Source of the DNA: Gastrolobium villosum
Lineage: Eukaryota; Streptophyta; Magnoliopsida; Fabales; Fabaceae
Reading direction: 5' to 3'
DNA: 64,000 nt
Assembly: GCA_032173675.1 (NCBI GenBank)
Contig: JAVKPL010014399.1
Location: 1-64,000 of the forward strand
The number at the start of each line of letters is the position of its first letter. The stretch's first letter is position 1. The notes under the pieces are model-generated. The model ran no database searches. It was not told where the DNA came from and worked only from the letters and a program-made list of their open reading frames with translations. Both the position numbers and the translations under genes were made by a program. Of this stretch, positions 1-11,962 are shown piece by piece.

Positions 1-1030
1 AGCCCCAAGGCATTGTTGGTCCTTGTGTGTTCCACCCATTGATTATTAGGTATATTTGAGGTCTTAGAACACATTTGAAAATTTGGGGATTTTTGTAAAA
101 ACAAAGGAAACTCCGACGAATTTTTGGTAAATTAGCAGAATTTAGGCAAATTTCGGGAGAGCATATCTCCCTCCAAGTGGTCCGATAGGGACGTTCCATA
201 CGCCATTTTGAAGGTTGAGATTTCCTCTTTATTCTTGTAATATTTGGTAAAATTCTGGATTGACCGTCGTCCTGTAAGAGGCTGTAAACGCAGACTGCCC
301 ATTTGCTTACTGCACTTGTGGCAGTTCTGGACCAGTTTTGGGAAAATCATTCCCGCTCCGTGTATTGGTCAAATTGTACGATATATAAAATTGAAGATTG
401 AGGTGTCTAGTTTGTTGTATAAAAATTTGAGAGCAATTGGTTAAGTGTATTTTCTGCAGTAATTCATTTAGTGAGGGATGTTTGGAGCTGTTTTGAAGTT
501 GGCTGGCAGCTTTGCTTCTCCAAATTCAAACTGCGATATCCGGAGCAAACGAGATTGAAATAACTCGTGTGATAGCTTTCTCAAAAGATAACTGAGTGTC
601 GAATAATATATCAAAATATGAGAGGTTCGTGCCATGCGGTTTGGCCGCAGAAATTCTGAGACTGAACCATGTTTGGATAGGTAGAAAACATAAAAGAGAG
701 AAATTAGCTAAGTGGGTTTATGGGAACCCTAGTGACTTAAGAGAAGTAATATAAGATGTAAAAGTAGTTTAATTAAGTATTCCGCAAATATTTTACAGTT
801 ACTGCCACAAATTTTATTTATTACGCTTTTTACGATTTTAAATGCTCGCATAATAAACGGAAAAAGTTTACTTGCATTTTTTATAAAAAAATTATTGTGA
901 TTGTAACTGCGCTTAATATCGTAATTAATGTTAACAATACCAGTGTACAACGGGCTGTTACAAGGTTACCGTAAAAGGAATAATCCTTCAACGAACAATG
1001 TTGAAGCTGCTAACCAGAATTTAAATTAGG
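1..1030. other. Unassigned AT-rich stretch, no gene seen
   Basis: The open frames here are short, have no recognisable domain and no initiation context. The stretch directly precedes a gypsy integrase fragment, so it may be decayed retroelement or its insertion flank, but I recognise nothing specific. Confidence 0.5.
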
Positions 1031-1753
1031 GTGAGGAAATTCTTTTGGAGAAACATAGTTTACCGCTTCGGAATCCCAGGAGAGGTTATATCGGAAAACG
1101 ACACCCAATTTAAAGACGCTAGATTTCGGGAGTTAATGAAGGATCTGCAGATCCGACACCACTTTGCCGCCATTGAACACCCCCAGTCCAACGGACTAGT
1201 GGAATCGGCCAACAAAATGCTGGCCAAAGGGACTAAGAAGAAACTAGAATCACATAAAGGGGCGTGAGCAGAAAATCTCGAGAATATCCTGTGGGGCTAT
1301 CGGACAACCGCCCACTCTAGTACCAAAGAAAACTCTTTCCGGTTAACATACGACACGGAGGCCATGATTCCTGTCGAGATAGGCGAACATTCCTGGAGGA
1401 AAGACCACGTGACCGAGGTGACCAATAGTCAGAATCTCAACGAAGCACTAGATCTCCTAGATGAGCTCCGAGAACAAGCTGTGCAATATGAGCACCAATC
1501 CAAGGAAAAGTCAGCCACTCGGTACAACAAAAGAGTAATCATGAGGAAGTTTGAAGAAAAAGATATGGTCCTCAGACGAGCAGACATCGGAAACAAGAAC
1601 GCCCGTGAAGGTAAGCTCGCCCCAAATCGGGAAGGGCCCTATCGAATAGCCAATAAACTAGGAGGAGGAGCTTATGCCTTAGAAATGTTGGAGGGGAAAG
1701 CTATCTCTAGGGCGTAGAACGCTGACAAGCTTAGAAGATATTATAGCTGAACC
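1031..1753 (+). pseudogene. Ty3/gypsy (Tat-lineage) integrase C-terminal fragment
   Basis: One reading frame runs through the whole stretch and encodes the end of a retroelement polyprotein. It holds the second half of the integrase core (FGIPGEVISENDTQF with the second catalytic Asp, then HPQSNGLVESANK with the catalytic Glu), followed by WGYRTTAHSSTKENSF, the linker ILRRAD-type motif (VLRRADIGNKNAREGKL), the GPYRI module and a final ADKLRRYY. Two in-frame stops break it, TGA at 1265 and TAG at 1714. Both sit where the family normally has tryptophan (TGG). The first part of integrase and all upstream domains are missing, so this is a 5'-truncated relic. It is followed by tandem repeats, an antisense gene and an LTR, the order known for Tat-lineage elements. 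Confidence 0.88.
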
Positions 1754-1902
1754 ACAATGTAACCTATATACTGCACTCTTTTCCTTCCCAAGCTTTTGTC
1801 CCAAAGGGTTTTGCTTGGGAAGGTTTTTAACGAGGCAGGTCATATTTTTAATCAATAGTATCATGTTGTTTCCAATCTTCAATCTCTTACGATTTCCATA
1901 AT
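1754..1902 (+). other. Post-polyprotein spacer of the Tat element
   Basis: Noncoding spacer between the integrase end and the tandem repeats. It contains T-rich stretches and a CCCAAGCTTTTGTCCC-type segment. No gene is seen. Confidence 0.5.
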
Positions 1903-2345
1903 TACAAGTACGGGATGGTTTTCACCCCCGCCAAACATTGGACTGGGACGGTTCTCACCCCCGGCTAACCTACAAGTACGGGACGGTCCTCAACCCCCCC
2001 AAACGTTGGACTGGGACGGTTCTCACCCCCAGCCAACTTATAAGTACGGGATGGTCCTCACCCCCGCCAAAGCTGGTCTGGGACGGTTCTCACCCCCAGC
2101 CAACTTATTACAAGTAACGACGGTCCTCACCCCCGCCAAACATTGGACTGGGACGGTTCTCACCCCAACCCACTTACAAGTATGGGACAGTCCTCACCCC
2201 CGCCAAACGTTGGACTGGGACGGTTCTCACCCCCAGCCCACTTACAAGTATGGCACAGTCCTTACCCCCGCCAAACGTTGGACTGGACGGTTCTCACCCC
2301 CAGCCCACTTACAAGTACATGATGATTTTCACCCCCAGTCAGCAT
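1903..2345 (+). repeat. 68-bp tandem repeat array in retroelement 3' UTR
   Basis: About six and a half copies of a roughly 68-bp unit. The marker GGACTGGGACGG or its variants begins at 1940, 2008, 2075, 2145, 2212 and 2280, giving spacings of 68, 67, 70, 67 and 68. Each unit is a diverged dimer of about 34 bp: one half carries GGTTCTCACCCCCAGCC and the other GGTCCTCACCCCCGCC. Hypervariable tandem repeats in exactly this position (between integrase and 3' LTR) are known for Tat-lineage elements and can seed satellite DNA. An ORF through the array exists only because the repeat lacks stops. Confidence 0.92.
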
Positions 2346-2554
2346 ACAAACAGGTGCGAATAAGAAAGGTTAAAAATTAAGGCGCGATGAGCTTCATTCA
2401 AGACAAAAAAGTCATTACAGACAAAAAGTGGAGGTCCACGGTTAACACACTAAAAGAAGAAAATAGAAAGCTACAAATTCAAGCTTGACGGTCTTCCATG
2501 TGGGCCACCTCTTCCTTAGCCACTGGGCCTAGTTCAACATCCCACCACCACCCT

Positions 2555-5500
2555 TCACGCTCGGGCTAGATAGCGTGACGCCAGCAAGCTCTGATGACCA
2601 GCCCTGCTCAGTCTCATCATCGTGGCTGCACAGTCAACAGCTTCCTCCTGAGAATCCTCATTCTCATCAGTCTCAGGACCCTCCTCGATCACAACTGCTT
2701 CCCCATTCGACATCCGCTGAAGTATCCAGTTTCCCTCCCCCTCGTATTCAGGGCTAAAACTGGTAATGTCAAAATTAGGATGTCGAACGCAGATTTGCTG
2801 GAGTGCATTGTTAAATGACGAATACAGAAGACTCGCCAAGGCACCCTTGAGCTCTTTCACCCGCCCGACATATTTTGTGGAGTCTTCTTGGGCGATGTGC
2901 AAGTTCCCATACACAGAGGCAAATTCGACTGATAATCTGTCTTTCTCCGATTGAATGTTGTCCTTTTCCGCCTTGCATTCATCTAGTGACTTCGACAGTC
3001 ATCTTTCTCAGAAGTCAGGCGCTTAATTTCCTCACTATCCTTCGTTAACGATACAGTCAGAGATTTGTTGCCAGTTTTCAAGTCATTAACTTCCTTCCCA
3101 AGTCGCCCTACGTCATCGGTCAAGCCATCAACCTTATGCCCCGTCTCTTTAAGGCGATCTTCCTAGGCGGAACAACGACTGTCGGCAGCAAGGGAAATTT
3201 CTTGGAGGCCCAAAATTTGATTAAGAACTACTTAGGTACAATTAAGGATTTGTTGGCGGTTGATCTGGTCAAGCACCTCCACGTTCAGGACAGGTTTAAC
3301 AAAATTGGAGTCAAGATCTCTTTCCGATAGTGTTAAAACCCTGCCGACTGGGATTACAGCAGGTGAAGGCATTGCCTGCGCACCCGTAGCCGCAAGGAGC
3401 CTGTCGCCATCTTTAATCCAGAACTGGTCACCATCATTCCAGCATCGCCCGAACCTTCCAAAAAATCGGAGGGAGCGTGGCATTCGTCATCGATCAACTG
3501 CCTGGACTCAGGAGGCTCAAGGCGCAACGTCTTGGCCCCCCAAGGCATGGCCAAAATGTCATATCCTTCCCTCTTCAATCTGGAACTCTCACGCCCAGGT
3601 GAGATGGACCCGAAAGTAGACTCACTTGCTGATGAACCACCCACCCAGTTCACCGTTTCTTTAATTATGGGCCTAGCCGCCCTCTTCTCCAGCTCGACGG
3701 CAGGAATGCCAGTTGCAGATTGAATTTTCTTCTTCGGACGATTAACCTTCTTCTTCTTGCCATTGTCGACATCTTTTCTTTGTGCGGCGGGAACAGGCAT
3801 GGCCAGAGGAACCCCGCCACTATCATCCCTAACCTTGGCAGCTGCCTCGCGTGCAATTCTCAAAGTATCCATCGACAAACTTTCAATTGCAAGACAAAAA
3901 GATATAGATGTTAGTAAGGGCGATAAATACCTACAACACAGTCACAAATAAATCAAGATACCGCAACATCTCCATAACACAACACTTTTCTTCGTAAGCC
4001 ACAGTGTGAAGCCCTTCCTAACCTCCAGAAACCAGTCAACTACCAAGATCTCTTCCCGAGACAAAGATTCATACCGAAACTAATACTTATTGGCCGAAAG
4101 CTCATAGTGTGCTTTACTCCAATACAATTTGATCCGGTTTTCCCCACTCTCTTGGTCAACAAAGAAGGGTAATTCCCCCTCATCTAGAACCGACTATATC
4201 CAGAAGAAAGTCCCCCTCCAGTTTTTGTACGAATCAACGTATGTGGAGAATATCTCCCCCAGTTTAGCCCCCTCCTTCAGCGAAACCCAGCCAAGTTTTT
4301 TCTTAGAGGGCGACACCTGGAAGCAATAAAAGAACAACCGTACAGAGCACACCCATTCAAAATATCGGCATATCTTCTCAAAGTCTCGAACGAACGCCCA
4401 AGCATTAGGGTACAGTTGAGAAGGCGCAACCCGTAGATGAGCTAACACCCTCATCTCCAATTTAGATAAAGGAAACCTCACTTTCTGATAGGTAAAGTGA
4501 GTCTTGTACACCATAAAACGCCATTTAGAAATCGCCCTACAGTGTGGCTTGTCGCAGACTCGATCAACATCTCTAACCACAGAGCTTTGCCATCTCATCT
4601 CGTTCTCGCTATTTTCATTAAAATCAAAATTGCCTTCAGAATGGTAAGCCTCGTCCAAAATATCCGTACTAGTATAACAAGAAGAAGAGGATGCCACCAT
4701 CGGGTCTACCCAATTCCTTGCCAAAAAGCATTCTTGAGTTTGCACAACCGTCATAAGTCAGGGGATTACCCATAAATCAAACCTGGGAGCGACAAACACA
4801 CAGTCAAACTCCAGACACTTCAACCGACGTCAAGAAGGTCAACAATTCATCAAACCCCGAACCTCCATGGCACCCAACTCCTACGCCCCGAACCACCAAC
4901 ATCCCCTCACCAATAACTCAATCAAAAAAACTCAAGCACGAGGAAACTTACCAGAAGAGTCTGAGGTTTCCGAAGAACTAGATGTATAGAAGTCTGAATA
5001 GCTTAAAGGAGAAGGCCACCACGCAGGCGGTACCTTATAAAGCTCCAAATATTCATAAATGGCATCCCAAACGCCATACCTTACGAGTCGAGCGTCCCGT
5101 GGATGGTATCTACCTAATCGGTTTTCGGTGGATTCATCATATTTACGGCGTTGGAAGGACTGGGAAATTCTAGGAATATGACAACAAGACATGCACAAGG
5201 CGACTGGAGGTTTGACGGGACAGATTATCTATAAGGGACTAGGCTGGTAAATAAGTTCCAGAGGACAGTTCCAAGGTTCACGGTTTATAAAAGATAAGGG
5301 CCGAATAAGTCGCCCTACTCCAAAAGCGATCAGAAGACCCGAAAGGCCTCCTCCGCGAAGGGCGAGGCCTAACATTACTATTAGACTCATCAATCCGTCG
5401 CCTTCTAGATCCAGCAAATTTCTGCTCACCAGATCTGGGAGTTCTCCCACCAATTACAGCCTTACGTCCACCATGGAGACCAGAACCGGAAGCCTCACCT

Positions 5501-5808
5501 GAATAAGGAACCATAGGACCTAAAGCCCTCTCGGGCAAGAAACTTTGGATATCTTCCTCACTGAAACCCAGAAGCTCTGGTACCCTTCCATGAGGTAATG
5601 ACTCGACCCTAGGAATAAAAGAACGGTGTTGGGGAACGCTACTACCTTCCCCAGTATTACTACCATCTCCACTACAACCAGTGAGAAATGCTCGCATAGC
5701 CGGTCTCACTTCACATGCTTCGTCACAAGATTCATCGAAATCCTCTTCTTTAACAACTACTCCCAGTACAGGCAAGACTAAGCCAGTCGAATCCTTCAAC
5801 TCGACCAT
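2555..5808 (-). pseudogene. Antisense gene of the Tat element, Transposase_28-type protein, decayed
   Basis: On the strand opposite to the polyprotein lies a multi-part coding region read from 5808 down to 2555. Part 1 (5808-5278) is an acidic then Arg-rich N-terminus starting MVELKDSTGL. A following piece (about 5198-4952) ends at a good splice donor, G|GTAAGT at 4952/4951. The next part (4754-4194) contains SQLYPNAWAFVRDFEKICRY and FFYCFQV, the signature of the Pfam family 'putative gypsy type transposon' (PF04195). Part 3 (3878-about 3440) has a Lys-rich NLS-like tract. The frame then shifts (near 3440 and near 2990) through a Glu/Lys-rich coiled coil (3230-2960) to a C-terminus at 2914-2555 with ERMSNGEAVVIEEGPETDENED-like acidic sequence. 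Frameshifts and at least one stop in the coiled coil show it is broken. Function of the family is unknown; extra antisense ORFs are described in Tat elements. Confidence 0.8.
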
Positions 5809-6030
5809 TACGAGAAAAAGGAGAACAGAACAATGCCAAGGAAAGTAAGTAATAGAAGTTATAAGCCAGAAACACTATACTTGAGGTAATGAACACTGCA
5901 GAGGCAGGAAAAATGAGAGGAAAGAGAACCAACGCAACCACTTACAATGAAGAAAATAAACCAGAAGGAAGAAGAAAAATGCGCAAAGGATCAAGAATGA
6001 GTGAAGAAGGTATCATAGAAGGGGAAACCC

Positions 6031-6039
6031 CTTATATAG
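6031..6039 (-). promoter_or_regulatory. TATA box for the antisense gene
   Basis: TATATAAG on the minus strand in a GC-flanked context (GGCCCTATATAAGGGG). It lies about 230 bp upstream of the first ATG of the antisense gene (5808), leaving room for a leader of about 200 nt. It points away from the 3' LTR and into the element. Confidence 0.6.
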
Positions 6040-6479
6040 GGCCAAAATGGGAAGAATAGCGTACACGTGTATCACCCCACAGCGCTGGCCGTGAGATAAC
6101 GCAATTGTCAGGCGATAAACGACTGCGATTAAGGACTTTTTAGTAATTACGGGGGGACAGGACACCTCTCACGTCGCATTAATGTGTCGCTCTTCGTGAT
6201 GTTTGAGTGCCTACAGTTAATAACAATAATGGAGACACCCATCATTGTTGTCCTTCGAAAACTGAAAAGCCTTTTTTCTGCCAGAGACAGGTGAACAACC
6301 TAGAAAATCCCCCATGAGCCACGTGTCCTGCCAAGAAGCCAAACTGCCAAGATTCTTGATTTACCGCCAAGAAGTGGTTCCTCAACCCCTCCAACCGCTC
6401 AGATCGTCGGCCAGAGAGTACCACCTAGGACCATTCATCTTGACATCGACCTACGCTCGCTACCAAGCTGGGGGGCTCC

Positions 6480-7400
6480 TGTTCCGGATGGCCCAATATC
6501 TTAGTGGCACAAAAGCTCAAGCCCAGATCTCTGGTCCACGTCAGCCCTAATGACCCTCAGCTCCCCTGCCCCCAAGGCGGCGATGCTCCCAAGATGAGAG
6601 ACCAAAGTGTCTGCACAATCATCTCGGGACCATAACCCCCAAAGATGCCACCACAATTACTATAAGAAGCAACTGCTCTTTGCCGCATGCTGACATCGCC
6701 AGGTGCAGAAGGTGCATCACTGCTATCATAGCAGTTCCTGCACCGTAAGCCAGCCCCAAGGAGAGTTGACCTTCTCCACACCAACCCAGACCAGAAAAGG
6801 GCTCCTCCCTCTATAAGTAGACCTCTCCACACACAAGGAAAAATAGATTATGTATCGTTATTCTGCCCATTTACATTGAGTTACACTTACACACACCTAA
6901 CCCTATAGTCATCTTCATATATACTTGGAACAGTGTCTTTGAGCTTGGTCTCTACCAACGCTTGGAGCATAATCCATATAGTCCTCAAACGGTACACAAA
7001 TATATTCTACAATGGAAAACAATTGTCCACTGTTCTTCAACACCGGTGATAAGGGCAAATTCACTTTAAACGAACAACTTCGCATGGGCTTCTGAATACA
7101 TCTTTATTTATAGTATTGTTCTTTGTTATAGTCTCTTATTCGTTCCTTCCTATTCCTATTTCCGGCTCATCTACACAGGTTCTTCCTATCTTCTGCTTTC
7201 ATTTATTGGATCAGATACATTGGCACTAACAATATCAACCCGTCAAAACAACCCAATCAGTTATCAACTTTGAACTAAGCCTCAACGTGGTCAGAGCAAC
7301 TCTTTGTGGATTGATCACATACGATCTACGTTTGAAAAGTGAGTGCCACTCAAAGGTTCTACCTGTCGATTTCTGTTAACTTTAATTAATTGTAGGAACA
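6480..7400 (+). repeat. 3' LTR of the Tat-lineage element
   Basis: A polypurine-type run (CTGGGGGGCTCC) ends at 6479 and is followed by TGTTCCGG. The presumed right end, GTAGGAACA, closes at 7400, so the termini are the inverted repeat TGTTCC/GGAACA. A TATA box (CTCTATAAGTAG) lies near 6811, about 330 bp into the LTR, a reasonable U3/R position. The partner 5' LTR is outside the window or lost, so the boundary rests on the termini and the polypurine tract, not on a second copy. Confidence 0.65.
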
Positions 7401-8309
7401 TAACCAGGGCCCAGGGGACTAACATGATTGACTCTGATGAATGATAGGGATCGTGACATGAATTATTCTTGCTTAGCAACTAATTAATATGTCTGACGCG
7501 TTATTTTTAAGACACAAATTTGGAGGTTTACTCTTGTTTTTCAAATCACATAGCGTGAAGTTTAATATATATTTTTATTTACTTTTTTCAAATTAATATT
7601 GTATTTTTCATACTTTTTGAAGTTACAAAAATTAGATAATATTTGAATTTAAATAATAAAATACTGAATGACTCGGAATATATATGAAATGGATGAGAGG
7701 TTCATAATTGATCACTTGACTCTTTTAACAACTTAAGGAAATTAAAGAGGAAATCTATTTTGTAGTTATTTTTTTTTTTTTTGGAAATAATTGTAATTAA
7801 ACTTTAAAAAGTAATCAATGTGACAAAATTAAAGTTTTTATGTGACACTTTACAAGTGCCTCGTTTAGAGGGGCTAATTAAACTTTCTCTAAAAACACAT
7901 ATTACTATATTGTTTAAAATAAAAATTGTCATGCAAGTTTTATGAGGTTTGGGATTTATAGTGCATTTTTTTTATTTGGACTTTAAAAATATCTGCTTCT
8001 GAAAATGCACTATTTGATACGGGATATAATAGTAACGGCATGTCAGTTTATAATAGATTGGGTGCACCAAGTTCGACCTATTTTACGAAATATAATAGAT
8101 TAGGTCTAGTCTGATATAGGTCGAGCCGTAGGCCCCTGTGGGCCGGCTTGACCCAGTTTCATCCCTAGTTACAGGTATGTAATTTTTTTCTCCAAAAAAA
8201 TAGTCTGTATTCAAATTTCACATATTATTTATTTTATTTTATTTTCTTGTGCCTAATCAGAGTGTCGGCAGGGTCAATATCTTCAACTCTCACGTCTTGA
8301 ACTCTCAAT

Positions 8310-8313
<4 letters not shown>
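7401..8313. other. Noncoding AT-rich stretch with repeat relics
   Basis: No gene. 8035-8165 carries a degenerate repeat (TATAATAGATTAGGTC ... GTAGGCCCCTGTGGGCC) also seen in altered form near 50645-50720. The left part is AT-rich with homopolymer T runs. Confidence 0.5.

Positions 8314-8356
<43 letters not shown>
8314..8356. repeat. (AT)n microsatellite
   Basis: About 21 AT units without interruption, directly before the truncated end of long-LTR copy A. Confidence 0.97.
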
Positions 8357-8358
<2 letters not shown>

Positions 8359-8860
8359 TATTATCTGATATAAACAACAACATTATAAAAAATAACGGCA
8401 TATCAGCATCCAATCATATCATCATATAAACAACAATATCAGCTAAGCGTCGGCCTCCTGCCGCCCAAGGTCTCAACCCCCAAGTTACTTGAACCTGAAA
8501 ATGGTGCCCCAAACGTGGGGTGAGATCTCTAAACAGAAATCTTAGTAAGACAAGGGTCCTCAAGGATCTTGCACCCCAAGCTCACTTACATGTGCAATAT
8601 AAGTTCAAAAAGCAGTTTAACAATATAAGTTCCAAAATAGTGCAATGCAGCAGATAATCATGCCAGGTGTGTTATAACTATTCTACTGGCCAGAGAAATA
8701 CAGGACGTACGTCTGCAACCGCACAACAATACAAGGAACACCGCTTGCACCTCACCCACAGCCTCACCATCTTGTATGTCTCCACATACTCAGGCTTACC
8801 GTATAGGTGGAACACCACATGTATACCAAAACTTAATTCCCTCATGATTTAACATAACCT

Positions 8861-9348
8861 GGCTCTGATACCATTGTTGAGATTTTTTAATTCCTCTAAA
8901 CCTTTTGGTGATAACTATCACCTACAAGCCAAGCTCCATCGTACCAAATCATAAAGAAATAAGAACATAAAGGTGGAGGCTTACCTGTCTCCATTGCAGC
9001 GGAATAACTTGGGGTTTGTAGTCTTCCTCAGTCAAATCACCCTAAAACCAAATTCCTTAGTGTGCCGTCTCTCTCTTGATGGGGAAGAGAAACTAGGGTT
9101 ATAATTTGAAGTCTTGGGGACCATAACCCTTATAGTGTTTTTATCTTTATTATTGGGCCAATAAGCTCCCATTATACCTAGTTGGCCCAACACCGGTATC
9201 CACTTATTGAGCCCATACTTACTTAGGAATCTATTTGGGAATATTTAACTGGTCACTTTAATTTACCCAATATATATAAATAGCACAATATAATTATTAA
9301 TATAATATGTAACCCACAATGATTATTAGAAAATATAATTTCCTAACA
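8861..9348 (-). mobile_element. Copia-type LTR plus primer-binding site, fragment
   Basis: On the minus strand a 474-bp LTR runs from TGTTAGGAAATT (9348) to AAATCTCAACA (8875). It is followed by TGGTATCAGAGCC (8873-8861), the standard primer-binding site complementary to initiator Met tRNA. A TATA-like TATTTATATATA lies near 9265-9285. Only about 35 bp of internal region (8860-8826) remains before long-LTR sequence resumes, so the rest of the element is deleted. Confidence 0.75.
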
Positions 9349-9504
9349 TTTACGTCTTTAGGCTTCTCACAAAGCCAAAAGCCCTTAATCACTTTGATTC
9401 TGACTTAGATTAATTGTACAGAAGTTCCACTTCATCAATCTAGGGTCCACAAACCCATAACTCAGTTCTGTATGAATAGTACAATTAAAGTTCTCAAAAA
9501 CCCA

Positions 9505-9640
9505 GGATATCCAGATATATGTCGGGGCCATATCCGAGTATCTATATCCGGATATCATATCCGGATATACATATGCGGATATCACAAGACCCCATATCCG
9601 GATATCATATCCAGATATCAATATCCGGATATTTCGCGAC
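9505..9640. repeat. TATCCGGATA palindrome array in LTR copy A
   Basis: Four exact TATCCGGATA palindromes and about four degenerate ones (TATCCAGATA, TATGCGGATA) are spaced by short AT-rich linkers. The same array sits at the same place in copies B (about 16998-17085) and C (about 21533-21685) with different copy numbers. Confidence 0.9.
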
Positions 9641-10652
9641 AGAATGCAGTTCTGCATTTTGCGAGATATCATTCCCAAAAGTTGTCCTTTTAATGATTTC
9701 GGAAGCTTAAACATGCATTTCTAGGTGTGTTTAACCTTACTCAACCTTAAGTTATGAACTTTAGCTTATTACATGCATCAAGGCTTCATTTTTAACCAAG
9801 GAAACTCATGATCAAGGTTGGTGAAGCTTACCACCCTTCAAAACAGAGAAAGGATGCTCTTGGAGCTCACAAATCAGCTTCAAAGATTCTGACTTTGAAG
9901 GTGCACGAAAATGGCACACCACAATGGTTTCTTTTCTTCAAAGATCACTCCTTGAAGCTCCAACACTCAAGGAAATGGTTCCCAACCTTCAACAAAGAAA
10001 CTCAGCCCTCACACTTCCCAAACAGAGGTTGAACAGTTCAGAAATGGTGGCTCTTGCCCACTCACAAAGCTCTCTCTCAACACACAAGTGTTTAGGTGAA
10101 GATCCTAGAAGAGAAATGGCCTCTAAGCTCACCCTATGAAGAATAGAAGGCAATAGAATAGTGTATTTTTGGTCAGCCACCAAGGAGTCACGTATCACCA
10201 AAGTATGACCTGGGGTTATGTGCCTAAAGTTGTATTTAGAGGTAGTTTAAGTGTTAAGCATACTGTATTAGCACTAATATCTACGCTTAGCAACTTAATC
10301 CCAAACTTAAGATTCTGAACCTACTCATTTTTCTAAGATTTGTCATATTTTCGACTTGAGACTTGTTCTCATTATTTCGACTTGAGACTTGTTTTACTAG
10401 TCCTATATATTATTCTATGAATATTCATGCACTTATTATAATTTTTCGGAATACTTCATCGGTACGCATTTATACCTTGAGACAGAATTGGTATCTGCAC
10501 TTTTCTTCCGAAAAGCGACTTTCAGCATTCTTAATCAATACTTACCATAATTATTTAAGCCTTCTCATAATTATTACCGTCAATTATGAAATTATCTCCT
10601 AATTATCATATTTGTTTAATTAATTTCCTACTTAACAGTGCGGGTTCTTACA

Positions 10653-11950
10653 TTACCCACATGGAGAAACTCTTCTACAAAATTAATTTACATAAACTGT
10701 ATGAACTAAATAGAAAAATATATAAAAAATGGATACATCATTATCTTTATTGGATAAATAAAATTTATATTTTTACTGTTAAACTATTATTTTTCATTTA
10801 AAAGATAATAAATTAATTTTTCTAATACAAGTTAGTTATACGGATTAAGTCTATTAAATAAGTTATCTTTATCTCTCATGTTGGCTGAATATTAAGTGTG
10901 ATTAATTACATTATTTCCAGAATCTCGGTGCCAGTTGGGGTGTCCCATGTGCACCTGTTGGAATTACGATTCCCTCTTCTTCACGGACTAATAGCCCACT
11001 GGTCACTACACGTTAAAAATGTCCTCTTGAACAACACCGTTTTTTTTTTTTTTTTTTTAAATTAACTCATTTCTAATTATTATTTTGGCAACTTTTATCG
11101 TATTCTTTAAGTCGGCTTCAGAAAAGAAGATATTCAAATCCCATGAGGATCTAACCGAGTCCTTTCCTATTATAATTTTTGAAATTTTGGATTTGTGATC
11201 TTATCCCACTTCTCAAAATTAGATAAGAGTAAATCCTCTCACGTTAAATAAAATGTGACATAGTCAAATGATAAAATTATAACAATATAAAAATAGATTA
11301 ATCGTACCATAGAGAAAGAAAGAAAAAATTAAATAATTATCACCTTTAACTTATCTTTAAATGATTGTAATTTTCTCACATCATCAAAATAATAATAAGT
11401 TGTATGGGAAAAGAGGATAAGAAAAAATATGTGGCCATGTTTGGTAGGAGGAAAAGTTAAAAGGGGTAGGAGAAATTTTTTCTGTCTAATTTTTTAACAC
11501 ATGCATCATCGGTGAAATTTTGCCATGCATAAGGTGGGAAAAAAATTTCTCTATGGTGGTAAAATTTTACACTTAACATCATTAAAATTCATCCAATTTT
11601 CCCGGAAAAATTTTGACCTACCAAACACTTTCTTTAATTTATCCGATAAAAAATTTTTCCCATCATATTTGAAACAAATTTATTTTGCTGATAATAAAAA
11701 ATTTCTCCCGTACCGAACGCGATATAAAAGAGATCAACTTTGTCCGTGAATCCAAAGAAAGAACTCACTCTGCCCCACTGTGAGCCCCACCTATATCCTA
11801 AAGGGATTTTTGTGTCCTTCGAGTCAATGATTCATCACAAACAATAATTAATTTAATTCCAATTGTTATGAGTGGGATCTAGATTGATTGGGATAACTTA
11901 TGTCCGTGAGCGACTCACGAGAAAGAGAGTGTGGGGTAGAAAGTGAGCTC
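10653..11950. other. Intergenic, AT-rich; likely MITE relic upstream of HyPRP
   Basis: No gene is seen. A poly-T run lies at 11039-11058. About 11434-11720 begins with a TTTGGTAGG motif and carries ACCTACCAAACACTTTC and CCGTACCGAAC toward its end, suggesting a decayed inverted-repeat element. This is the upstream region of the HyPRP gene. Confidence 0.4.
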
Positions 11951-11954
11951 ATGA

Positions 11955-11962
11955 TATATAAG
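11955..11962 (+). promoter_or_regulatory. TATA box of the HyPRP gene
   Basis: TATATAAG, 92 bp upstream of the start codon at 12054, is consistent with a leader of about 60 nt. Confidence 0.7.

Larger units (their letters stand above)
8375..10652 (-). repeat. Long LTR, copy A (truncated, interrupted)
   Basis: Homologous to two other copies in this window (about 16006-18155 and 20268-27670). Shared landmarks are TGCCGCCC...GGTCTCAACCCCC, CCCCAAACGTGGGGTGAGATC, CACCCCAAGCTCACTTACATG, an array of TATCCGGATA palindromes (about 9505-9640), and the terminus GTGCGGGTTCTTACA ending at 10652. Read on the minus strand the LTR starts TGTAAGAACC. About 380 bp at its far end (the GGGTGTTACA side) is missing at the AT microsatellite, and a copia-type LTR replaces part of it (about 8826-9348). 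Confidence 0.8.

Noticed and set aside
1903..2345. CRISPR array
   Set aside because: Regular repeats without unique spacers, in a plant retroelement 3' UTR.
2006..2380. 124-residue ORF rich in SPPANL/LTPAK repeats
   Set aside because: It only reads through the 68-bp noncoding tandem repeat, which lacks stops; unit length is not a multiple of three and no protein family fits.
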